From assembly GCA_947588795.1 (NCBI GenBank), contig CANPZJ010000052.1:1-5513 (forward strand): DNA of 5,513 nucleotides. Reading direction: 5' to 3'. The notes below the pieces were generated by a model. That model was given only the letters and a program-made list of their open reading frames with translations, was not told where the DNA came from and searched no databases. Origin of the DNA: an uncultured Bacilli bacterium. Lineage in GTDB: Bacteria > Bacillota_I > Bacilli_A > RF39 > UBA660. Positions 1 to 5,513 of this stretch are shown here, in pieces (the first letter of the stretch is position 1; each line of letters starts with the position of its first letter). The position numbers and the translations under genes were made by a program.

Positions 1-1
1 T

Positions 2-34
2 CAAGAAAAATATATAGAAATTATAGATAAATAA
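2..34 (+). CDS. Possible C-terminal end of an upstream gene (partial)
   Basis: Frame 2 reads QEKYIEIIDK and then stops at TAA (32-34). The mix of charged and hydrophobic residues looks protein-like, and another + strand gene ending here would fit the crowded layout. The evidence is only ten codons: frame 1 also reads ten codons before a stop, so this could be chance. The gene's 5' part lies outside the window. Confidence 0.25.
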   Translation, partial: QEKYIEIIDK

Positions 35-43
35 AGGAAAAAC

Positions 44-77
44 AGGTAGTTTGGCATATAAACTATGCACACTACCT
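44..77. repeat. Imperfect inverted repeat upstream of the MerR gene
   Basis: The left arm (44-58, starting AGGTAGT) and right arm (64-77, ending ACTACCT) are reverse complements over a 7-bp outer block and a 5-bp inner block (GCATA/TATGC), with one mismatch, one bulged base and a 5-base loop. It lies 21 bases before the regulator's ATG. No T-run follows the right arm, so a rho-independent terminator is unlikely. A dyad just upstream of a MerR-type gene could be a regulator operator or a 5'-leader hairpin. No convincing -35/-10 pair with the 19-20 bp spacer typical of MerR promoters was found around it, so the role stays open. Confidence 0.5.
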
Positions 78-98
78 ATTGATGGTGGAGGAAAAAAT

Positions 99-1115
99 AT
101 GATAAAAATTGGTGATTTTGCAAATTTATTTAATGTTTCAATTAAAACAGTAAGATATTATGAAAGTATGGGGCTAATTGTTCCTAAATATGTTGATATT
201 TATACAGGATATAGATATTTTGATGAAGAAAATATCAAAACAATGCAAGAAATTTTAGTATTGAAAAAACTTGGCTTTACTCTTGAAGAAATCCATAATT
301 TTGATAAGACTAAAATAAAAGATAAAATTGAGAAGTTAAATAAAGAAAAAAATAATATTGAAACTAAAATTGCTAATTTAGAAAAGTTTTCTCTAAAGGG
401 AAAGGAGGTTTTGAAAATGAATGAATTTATAAATGATGCAAAAGCAGTAGGTAAATGGCATTTATTAGGTATATCAGAAAATATGAATTTAGCCAAAAAG
501 GAAGAATATATTGAAGATGATTATAATATTAAAGAATTATATTTACTTCCTAATGGTGAAAATTATTGGATTATCCATTGGACTAGGGGCATAATTTATA
601 TTAATGAAATAGAGTGCCCTTATGAAATTATAGATAATAAAATGTATGTAACTATTAAAGACCCAATAAGTAAAGAAGATGAAAAAATTGCTACTTATTA
701 TAATGTTAATCATCAAGAATATGATATAGAAAGTATTAAATGTAAAGATGATACTAATATTGCCTTGGTAGAAGATAAAGAAGTAGTAGGTATTTGGAAT
801 GCCATTGATTTTATTAATAATCCTAATAGTTTTAATCCAGACAAATTACAAACTGCAAAAGAAAATTTAGCACTTGATAAATTTATCTTTGAATCATCTT
901 TTGAAGTACATATAAGATATAAAGATAATAATTATATGCGTGATAGTAAATATACTAAAGGTTATATAATTAACTTAATATTACCAGATACTTTATGTAA
1001 ATATACTATCCAAACAATTAATAATAAAAAATATCTTATTGTTGAATGGAAAAGTGGCGACTATGTATATGGCAAAGTTATTAATGGTTACTATGTTTTA
1101 GAAAGGCAAGAATAA
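99..1115 (+). CDS. MerR-family transcriptional regulator with two tandem lipocalin-like sensor domains
   Basis: This is a 338-aa protein. Residues 2-70 form a MerR-type winged helix: the helix-turn-helix (IGDFANLFNVSIKTVRYYE), the wing (YTGYRYF) and the KKLGFTLEEI stretch are typical, followed by a coiled-coil dimerisation helix (about 68-100). Residues about 107-222 and 223-338 are two copies of the same domain. Each opens with VG.W (VGKWHLL at 117, VGIWNAI at 230), and the second ends with the EWKSGDY motif (316-322) and YYVL. From memory, this domain pair recurs in Firmicute regulators and signalling proteins and is lipocalin-like; its ligand is unknown to me. MerR proteins usually bind an effector through the C-terminal part and untwist a long-spacer promoter. 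The ATG at 99 is preferred over the in-frame TTG at 51, because GGTGGAGG (84-91) stands 7 bases before it and the MerR fold begins there. The target genes are unproven; the downstream cluster is a candidate. Confidence 0.9.
   Translation: MIKIGDFANLFNVSIKTVRYYESMGLIVPKYVDIYTGYRYFDEENIKTMQEILVLKKLGFTLEEIHNFDKTKIKDKIEKLNKEKNNIETKIANLEKFSLKGKEVLKMNEFINDAKAVGKWHLLGISENMNLAKKEEYIEDDYNIKELYLLPNGENYWIIHWTRGIIYINEIECPYEIIDNKMYVTIKDPISKEDEKIATYYNVNHQEYDIESIKCKDDTNIALVEDKEVVGIWNAIDFINNPNSFNPDKLQTAKENLALDKFIFESSFEVHIRYKDNNYMRDSKYTKGYIINLILPDTLCKYTIQTINNKKYLIVEWKSGDYVYGKVINGYYVLERQE
402..419 (+). promoter_or_regulatory. Internal Shine-Dalgarno and ATG inside the MerR gene
   Basis: AAGGAGG (402-408) is followed after 8 bases by an in-frame ATG (417-419), which is Met107 of the regulator. 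This is a better ribosome binding site than that of the full-length start. It falls precisely between the DNA-binding/coiled-coil half and the first VG.W sensor domain. Initiation here would give a 232-aa protein holding both sensor domains without the DNA-binding domain. The precedent is the MerR-family gene tipA of Streptomyces, where an internal start yields TipAS. Use of this site here is inferred. Confidence 0.6.
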
Positions 1116-1141
1116 AAATAAAAGCAATTATAAAAATTTAG

Positions 1142-1150
1142 TGATATAAT
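1142..1150 (+). promoter_or_regulatory. Extended -10 promoter for the three-gene cluster
   Basis: TGATATAAT combines a perfect TATAAT (1145-1150) with the TG of an extended -10 element, which can work without a good -35. No clear -35 is seen about 17 bases upstream. Transcription would begin near 1157, shortly before the GGAG ribosome binding site (1165-1168) of the next gene. A second TATAAT at 1156-1161 lacks the TG extension and lies almost on the ribosome binding site, so it is less likely. No terminator is visible after the MerR gene, so read-through from it is also possible. Confidence 0.5.
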
Positions 1151-1175
1151 GAAATTATAATAGTGGAGTTTGATT

Positions 1176-2435
1176 ATGGAATATAAATTAGAAGATTTAG
1201 AATCAATTGTAAAATTATCTGCAAGTGATGATTTTATTAAAAGAATAATTAGAAGTTATTTAACTATTGATTCCAAACAATTTAAAAAATCTAGTGAACT
1301 TTATGAATTAATTTATAATCAAATGAGAGTGGATTCAAAAAGTGCTGGTAAAATAAGTGAAAATGATAAAAGGCTTCTTGCGAATGTAGTTAAAAAAGAT
1401 GTTTTAGCGTGGAATCCCAATGCTAGTAATCCTTTAAAAGAACAATTAGGGTTTTTCACATTTAAATCTTGGCATATATTAGGTGGCTCCAAAATACCTG
1501 ATAATGAAATGAGACATCGAATTTATATAAACTCTAAAGCAGATAATCTTATGGCTTTAACTAAAGAAATTTATGAAGAATTAAAGCAAAAAGGTATTCC
1601 CTTTTATTTTAAAATACAAGGGGAAATGAATGATGAATATTTGGCTGAAAAAGGATACAAAGATAGTTTTGTCTTATATACATCAACGCCACTTTTAGAT
1701 GACACTATAAAAGCATTACTAGAAGTAGGGAAAAAGCATCCCGAATTAATCCAAAATTGTAATGAGCCATCTGAATTAGTAGGTAAAATTAATAATTGGT
1801 TGGGCTATGCTTCGGAGACTGAAGTAGTAAAACATTCTTATACCTCAAATGTATGTATAGCAATGGCTAATGCAATTGAAAGAAGTGTCCAAGAATGGTG
1901 TCAAAGTCATGGTGAAGTAAAAATAGGTGACACTACAATTAAAGAATATTATAGTAATATGATGTGGGATGAAATGAGAACTAAAACTCAAGCCTTAGTA
2001 TCAAATATTCCCAAAGTAGATAAAACTTTTGCTGCAAAATTATGTAGTATAGCCCGAGAAGAATTTAATAAAGTTGGCTTAAATCCCGATAACCTTTGTA
2101 TGACTGATATTGCTAAAAAAGAAATAAATTCAAGAATTGCAGAATCTAAAAGTATTAGAGAAAATAATCCAATAAATTATTCCAAGTCACAAGTTAAAGG
2201 ATTTGATAAGAGAAGTCCCAAAGAAATTGCTATTGCAGAACAAATAAAGTTAAAAAATTTAAGTATCCAAAAACAAAAAGAATTAGAAAGAGTAAATAGT
2301 AGAACTTTAGTAAGAGTAAGAACCAAAAATGACACTTTAAATTCAAATGGTTTTGTTAATGCCATAATTATTACAACTCTAACTATATTAGTAGCAGTAT
2401 TTATAGCAGTTAAAACTATTTATTTTCTTAAGTAG
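1176..2435 (+). CDS. HopA1-like domain protein with C-terminal membrane anchor, function unknown
   Basis: This is a 419-aa protein. The core (about 95-215) shows the HopA1-like pattern: MRHRIYIN (112-119), a helix, GIPFYFKI (140-147), KDSFVLYTST (162-171), and the stretch GKINNWLGYASE (203-214). HopA1 is a Pseudomonas type III effector, and related domains occur in LxmY proteins of class V lanthipeptide pathways. I also recall similar uncharacterised proteins from gut Firmicutes. No signal peptide is present. Residues about 310-385 are polar and charged, probably a helical linker, and 391-418 form one hydrophobic segment (GFVNAIIITTLTILVAVFIA core) ending in Lys, so the protein looks tail-anchored with its bulk in the cytoplasm. 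ATG 1176 is preferred over TTG 1170, since GGAG (1165-1168) lies 7 bases before the ATG but only 1 base before the TTG. It is the first gene of the cluster. The HopA1 assignment is from pattern memory, and no enzymatic residues are claimed. Confidence 0.7.
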   Translation: MEYKLEDLESIVKLSASDDFIKRIIRSYLTIDSKQFKKSSELYELIYNQMRVDSKSAGKISENDKRLLANVVKKDVLAWNPNASNPLKEQLGFFTFKSWHILGGSKIPDNEMRHRIYINSKADNLMALTKEIYEELKQKGIPFYFKIQGEMNDEYLAEKGYKDSFVLYTSTPLLDDTIKALLEVGKKHPELIQNCNEPSELVGKINNWLGYASETEVVKHSYTSNVCIAMANAIERSVQEWCQSHGEVKIGDTTIKEYYSNMMWDEMRTKTQALVSNIPKVDKTFAAKLCSIAREEFNKVGLNPDNLCMTDIAKKEINSRIAESKSIRENNPINYSKSQVKGFDKRSPKEIAIAEQIKLKNLSIQKQKELERVNSRTLVRVRTKNDTLNSNGFVNAIIITTLTILVAVFIAVKTIYFLK

Positions 2436-2444
2436 GTTGTAAGT

Positions 2445-3053
2445 ATGGAAAAAGATTATAATAAAAAAATTCTTGATATTTATAAAAAAGTAAGAGAATT
2501 ATTTGCTAAAACTAATGATAAAATGATTGAGTTTGTAACTAATGCTTCTGAATTTGTTCTTATGTCAGAAAATTTGTATCAAATTGAAAGAACAATTAAA
2601 TTAAATAAAATTGCAATAAAAGCCTATATTTTAGATTCAAATTGTTGTAAATCTTTAGCAAATAATAATATTTCTAATTATTCTATAAATGAATTAAAAC
2701 AGTATTTCAAAAAATATGAACAAGAAAAAGGTGAAATATGTGATATATATTTATTTGCCATAAATATATATGAGTTATTAGAAGAAATAGAAACACTAGT
2801 AGATGAAAGAATAAATTTGGAAATAAATGAAATGAGTAGTTTAATAAAAATAGTTAATGATGTAAAAAATGCTTCGAAAGATGATTTAGAAAATTTATAT
2901 TTACAAATAAAGAATCAATTAATTAATAATTTTCTTAATTCAAAATTAATTAATAATGAAACATATAACAATTGTATGTATATGATAAATGATATTTTTA
3001 ATTTTTACATAAGTGGATACCCAAATATATCAGATGAATTTTTGGAAAGTTAA
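2445..3053 (+). CDS. Uncharacterised helical protein (202 aa)
   Basis: I do not recognise this protein. It starts 9 bases after the stop of the HopA1-like gene, with only a weak AGG (2434-2436) as ribosome binding site, which suggests translational coupling. The sequence is predicted almost wholly helical: long amphipathic stretches rich in Lys, Glu, Ile, Leu and Asn (about 5-60, 82-120, 121-160 and 165-190), separated by short loops. It has no signal peptide, no membrane segment and no visible catalytic motif. Cys67-Cys68 is the only notable cysteine pair. Position and spacing suggest it is made together with the membrane-anchored protein before it, perhaps as a partner, but that is inference from context only. 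Confidence 0.8.
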   Translation: MEKDYNKKILDIYKKVRELFAKTNDKMIEFVTNASEFVLMSENLYQIERTIKLNKIAIKAYILDSNCCKSLANNNISNYSINELKQYFKKYEQEKGEICDIYLFAINIYELLEEIETLVDERINLEINEMSSLIKIVNDVKNASKDDLENLYLQIKNQLINNFLNSKLINNETYNNCMYMINDIFNFYISGYPNISDEFLES

Positions 3054-3064
3054 TTAAAAGAAAA

Positions 3065-3071
3065 GAAGGAG
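3065..3071 (+). promoter_or_regulatory. Ribosome binding site that fixes the SUKH gene start
   Basis: GAAGGAG lies 8 bases before ATG 3080 but only 2 bases before ATG 3074, and it overlaps the possible GTG at 3071. All three codons are in frame. The spacing selects ATG 3080, three residues shorter than the longest reading. Confidence 0.7.
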
Positions 3072-3079
3072 TGATGAAA

Positions 3080-4243
3080 ATGAGTATTGAAGAATTTTTA
3101 AATTTATCTAAAGTTGAAGAATATACTAATTGGGAAGAAATAGAAAGTAAGTTAGGTTTTAAATTACATCCTGATATTAAACAGTTTTATTCTAAAATTT
3201 GTTTTAACAATATTAAAGGCCTTGTTGATTTTTCAATAGATAAATTTGCTAGTGATAATAATAAATGGTTAAATGATAATGGGTGTATTGGAAAAACTGA
3301 ATATATAATTGAAACTATGCAAAATATTGATGAAATAAAATCAAAAGTTATTGATGCATATCAAACTATTGGTGAAAAATATGGTCACAGATTATATTTA
3401 GGGAAATTTTTATTTGATATAGGAGCAATTTCAATATGCTTTAATAATGACAATGGATATATTGAATGGATAGATTTTGATTATGGAGATTATGATACTA
3501 TTGAAGAATATCCTCATGGAGTTTTAGCACATAGTTTAGAAAAATTTTTAAATATTATAAAAGATAATACAATTGTTAAAACAACTGCGGAAATAGTTGA
3601 TGAATATTGTGATAAAGAAGAAGTTAAAGACGCATTAATTAAATATCTAAATGGAATACAATCAAATGATAAAGAATATGTTTTAGATGTTTTAACGGAA
3701 GATAGTGATATTTTTGAAGAATTTTGTACTTTCCTTAAAACCGGTAAAATTGTAAAAGATGATAATTCTATCTCTGAATGTGGATATACTGTTTATGATA
3801 TTCTTGATAAAGAGCCTTTTTTACCTACCCATACTGCTTTTATGTGGTTATCATACTTACGTGGTGAAGAAAAAAGAGAAAACATATTAAATAATTTAAA
3901 AAATGGTGTGCCAGTTAATATGATATCAAAATTATCATATAATGTTGGAAGAATTAGAGATTATTTATTAAAAGAAAAAAAGGTAACAGAAGAGGTTACC
4001 AAACAACTAGTTAAGCCATATTATGATAATCCCGAAATAGCCAATGAATTTGCATATTGGCTAAGAAAAAGAGAATTTATAGGAGAAAATCCAGTAACTA
4101 TACATGGTTATACTGCAGAGATATTATATGATAAATATAAAGAACAATTAGATATTGCTGGTGTGTTTTCTTTATTGATTTCTTTAAAAGGCGATTATGA
4201 AAAAGCTATAAAATGGATAAATGAGGGATTTCCTCAAAAATAA
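3080..4243 (+). CDS. SMI1/KNR4 (SUKH) domain protein with duplicated C-terminal repeat
   Basis: This is a 387-aa protein. Residues about 14-160 match the SUKH fold: NWEEIESKLGFKLHPDIKQF (17-36) is the typical opening (W..IE..LG..L...I..FY). The middle holds a strand-rich section (LYLGKFLFDIGAISICF, 105-121; YIEWIDFDYGDY, 127-138), and the domain closes with LAHSLEKFLNII (149-160). SUKH proteins are common as bacterial immunity proteins against contact-delivered or polymorphic toxins, and also occur in other roles. The rest contains two copies of one unit (about 199-280 and 308-387), sharing I..EF...L......N.I...GYT and a closing L+G....I....I..G.P pattern. The second copy ends at the C-terminus (WINEGFPQK). 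There is no signal peptide or membrane segment, so the protein is cytoplasmic. It is the third gene of the cluster, 26 bases after the helical protein, and is followed by a terminator. No cognate toxin is visible in the window. Confidence 0.8.
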   Translation: MSIEEFLNLSKVEEYTNWEEIESKLGFKLHPDIKQFYSKICFNNIKGLVDFSIDKFASDNNKWLNDNGCIGKTEYIIETMQNIDEIKSKVIDAYQTIGEKYGHRLYLGKFLFDIGAISICFNNDNGYIEWIDFDYGDYDTIEEYPHGVLAHSLEKFLNIIKDNTIVKTTAEIVDEYCDKEEVKDALIKYLNGIQSNDKEYVLDVLTEDSDIFEEFCTFLKTGKIVKDDNSISECGYTVYDILDKEPFLPTHTAFMWLSYLRGEEKRENILNNLKNGVPVNMISKLSYNVGRIRDYLLKEKKVTEEVTKQLVKPYYDNPEIANEFAYWLRKREFIGENPVTIHGYTAEILYDKYKEQLDIAGVFSLLISLKGDYEKAIKWINEGFPQK

Positions 4244-4304
4244 AGCAATGAATATATTATATTTTATTTACTAATGGTAAATTAAATTTAAAAACAAATG
4301 TACT

Positions 4305-4332
4305 AAAAAATGCTAAAAATTAGCATTTTTTT
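4305..4332 (+). terminator. Rho-independent terminator after the SUKH gene
   Basis: An 11-bp perfect stem (4305-4315 with 4321-4331, core TGCTA/TAGCA) encloses a 5-base loop and ends in a run of seven T (4326-4332). The A-run on the left arm makes it potentially bidirectional. It lies 62 bases after the SUKH stop and closes the three-gene unit, so the transporter downstream probably has its own promoter. Confidence 0.8.
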
Positions 4333-4349
4333 CAATTTTTTGAAAAAAA

Positions 4350-4359
4350 TTTCGCGAAA
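4350..4359. promoter_or_regulatory. Perfect 10-bp palindrome in the transporter's upstream region
   Basis: TTTCGCGAAA is a perfect palindrome and one of the few G+C-containing spots in an A/T-tract stretch (4333-4398). It lies 54 bases before the transporter ATG, a place where an operator would fit. It does not extend beyond 10 bp, so chance is possible. No good -35/-10 pair for the transporter was found; TAATAT at 4388-4393 is the only -10-like hexamer, without a matching -35. Confidence 0.3.
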
Positions 4360-4413
4360 AAAAAGGAAATCGGCAAAAAAAAGCTAATAATATATATAGA
4401 AGGAGGAAAAATA

Positions 4414-5513
4414 ATGCGTAAATCCAAAGCTATTATTCAACATGATTTTAAAGATTGTGGCGTTACTTGTATGCAATGGATAATCATCTATTATGGTGGT
4501 TATATATCTTTAGAAAAACTAAGAGAAGATACCCTTACAGATAGTAATGGAACGAATGCTTATCAAATAGTTACTGCTTTTAAGAAGTGGGGATTTGATG
4601 CAAAGGGGATTTTGGTGCATGACTTAACAAAAGACGTTAAGTTTCCATTAATTGCCCATATGGAACTAGATAATGGTTTAGAGCATTTTGTCGTTGTTAA
4701 AGAGTGTCTTAATGATACAGTATACTTAATGGATCCAGGTATCGGTAATATTAAGATGACTTTAACTAAATTTAACAAATTATTTACAGGACATATTATT
4801 TTAGTATATCCAAGAGATAATATTGTTAAAATGGATAAAGGCATAACTATTTCTAAATTATTTTTAAACATCATTAGTAAGGAAAAGTTTCTCATTATAA
4901 AAATAATTTTAACTAGTTTAGTATGGACAATACTTTCTATAATAAGTAGTTATTATTTGAAAGCAGGTAGTAATCTTCTTGATTATAATCTTTATTTATT
5001 AAAATGTTTTGTTGTTTCCTTTGGGATTATAACTTTACTTAAAGTTTTATCATTATATATTCGCGAGTATTTTGAAAATCATTTAAGTAATTTAGTAGAT
5101 ACATACATTTACCCAGAATTTTTAAGACACTTATTTTATCTTCCTTCAAAAGTCATTAAGAGTCGTAGTACAGGAGAAATAGTAACAAGAATAAGTGAGC
5201 TTTCCAACATTAAAAGTTTATTCTCGGATATCTTTATCTCTTGTTTTCTAGACTCTTTGATGGCTATTATATCTATAGTAATATTATTTATGATAAATCA
5301 TAGCCTCTCTTATATTCTGATCATCTGTATTGTAATTTATACTATTTATAGTATTATCATAAGTAAAATTATCTATAAAAAAGTATTAGAGAATATTAAT
5401 TATCAAACAGAATTTAATAGTTTAACAATTGAAAATATTTCGATGTTTGATAGTATTAAGAATTTAAATATAACTGATAATATATTAATTAAATTAGAAA
5501 AAAGTTTATCTAA
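4414..5513 (+). CDS. Peptidase-containing (C39) ABC transporter for peptide export, partial
   Basis: The gene runs off the window end after 366 codons. Residues 1-135 form a C39 cysteine protease domain: QHDFKDCGVTCMQW (9-22) carries the oxyanion-hole Gln9 and catalytic Cys15, HFVVV (91-95) carries His91, and DPG (107-109) carries Asp107, so the triad is complete. Membrane helices follow at about 160-182, 193-215, 278-294 and 298-320. LFYLPSKVIKSRSTGEIVTR (240-259) is the loop typical of bacteriocin-exporting ABC transporters of the LctT/ComA type. The nucleotide-binding domain should follow beyond the window, as full-length members have about 700 residues. Such proteins cleave substrates after a double-glycine leader and export the core peptide across the cytoplasmic membrane. 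The start is firm: AGGAGG (4401-4406) lies 7 bases before the ATG. The substrate is unknown; none is encoded upstream in the window. Confidence 0.93.
   Translation, partial: MRKSKAIIQHDFKDCGVTCMQWIIIYYGGYISLEKLREDTLTDSNGTNAYQIVTAFKKWGFDAKGILVHDLTKDVKFPLIAHMELDNGLEHFVVVKECLNDTVYLMDPGIGNIKMTLTKFNKLFTGHIILVYPRDNIVKMDKGITISKLFLNIISKEKFLIIKIILTSLVWTILSIISSYYLKAGSNLLDYNLYLLKCFVVSFGIITLLKVLSLYIREYFENHLSNLVDTYIYPEFLRHLFYLPSKVIKSRSTGEIVTRISELSNIKSLFSDIFISCFLDSLMAIISIVILFMINHSLSYILIICIVIYTIYSIIISKIIYKKVLENINYQTEFNSLTIENISMFDSIKNLNITDNILIKLEKSLS

Noticed and set aside
51..98. TTG start giving the MerR protein 16 extra residues
   Set aside because: The extension lies before the MerR fold and within the inverted repeat, and the true start at 99 has its own ribosome binding site.
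200..496. Minus-strand open frame of 98 codons
   Set aside because: It lies wholly inside the well-supported MerR gene on the other strand and encodes a Phe/Ser-rich sequence of the kind produced by antisense reading of Lys/Glu-rich A+T-rich genes.
1126..1160. Direct repeat AATTATAA (1126-1133 and 1153-1160) as an operator
   Set aside because: It is low-complexity A/T sequence that is expected by chance here, and one copy overlaps a TATAAT-like hexamer.
2177..2365. Minus-strand open frame of 62 codons
   Set aside because: It is antisense to the linker and tail of the HopA1-like gene, with no domain and no good ribosome binding site.
4248..4274. 8-codon ORF after the SUKH gene
   Set aside because: It is too short and has no ribosome binding site.
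4310..4387. Short Lys-rich + strand ORF (25 aa) before the transporter, considered as a precursor peptide
   Set aside because: It starts inside the terminator stem, has no ribosome binding site, lacks a double-glycine leader pattern and simply translates A-tracts.
4563..4895. Minus-strand open frame of 110 codons
   Set aside because: It is antisense to the C39 protease domain, whose catalytic residues prove the + strand frame.
1..5513. Alternative genetic code (TGA = Trp), prompted by the strong A+T bias
   Set aside because: All tryptophans in the recognised genes are TGG and the frames are intact under the standard bacterial code.

Overview
The window is very A+T-rich, with TAA/TAG stops, AGGAGG-type ribosome binding sites, AGA as the main Arg codon and Trp always written TGG, so the standard bacterial code fits and a TGA=Trp mycoplasma code does not. 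This points to a low-GC Firmicute, for example a gut Bacilli/Erysipelotrichia-type lineage. Placing it more exactly would need similarity searches. All five recognisable genes lie on the + strand.

Left part (1-1115): possibly the last codons of an upstream gene, then an imperfect inverted repeat, then a MerR-family regulator. Its N-terminal DNA-binding domain is joined to two tandem copies of a lipocalin-like domain ending in a WKSGDY motif. A strong Shine-Dalgarno plus ATG sits inside this gene, exactly at the domain boundary, so the sensor half could be made alone, as in the TipAL/TipAS pair of Streptomyces.

Middle part (about 1142-4243): an extended -10 promoter precedes a compact three-gene + strand cluster with gaps of 9 and 26 bases. 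It encodes (i) a 419-aa protein with a HopA1-like core and a single C-terminal membrane anchor, (ii) an unrecognised 202-aa helical protein, and (iii) a 387-aa protein with an N-terminal SMI1/KNR4 (SUKH) domain followed by two copies of a roughly 80-aa repeat. A rho-independent terminator closes the unit.

Right part (4414-5513): the N-terminal two thirds or so of a peptidase-containing ABC transporter, with an intact C39 protease domain and the first transmembrane helices, cut by the window end. Such transporters cleave double-glycine leaders and export bacteriocins or other small peptides. No precursor peptide gene is visible in the window.

How the parts work together is not established. 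HopA1-like proteins occur in some lanthipeptide pathways, SUKH proteins often act as immunity proteins, and C39 transporters export peptides, so a peptide-production or toxin/immunity neighbourhood is a reasonable hypothesis. However, the terminator and a 170-base gap separate the transporter from the three-gene cluster.
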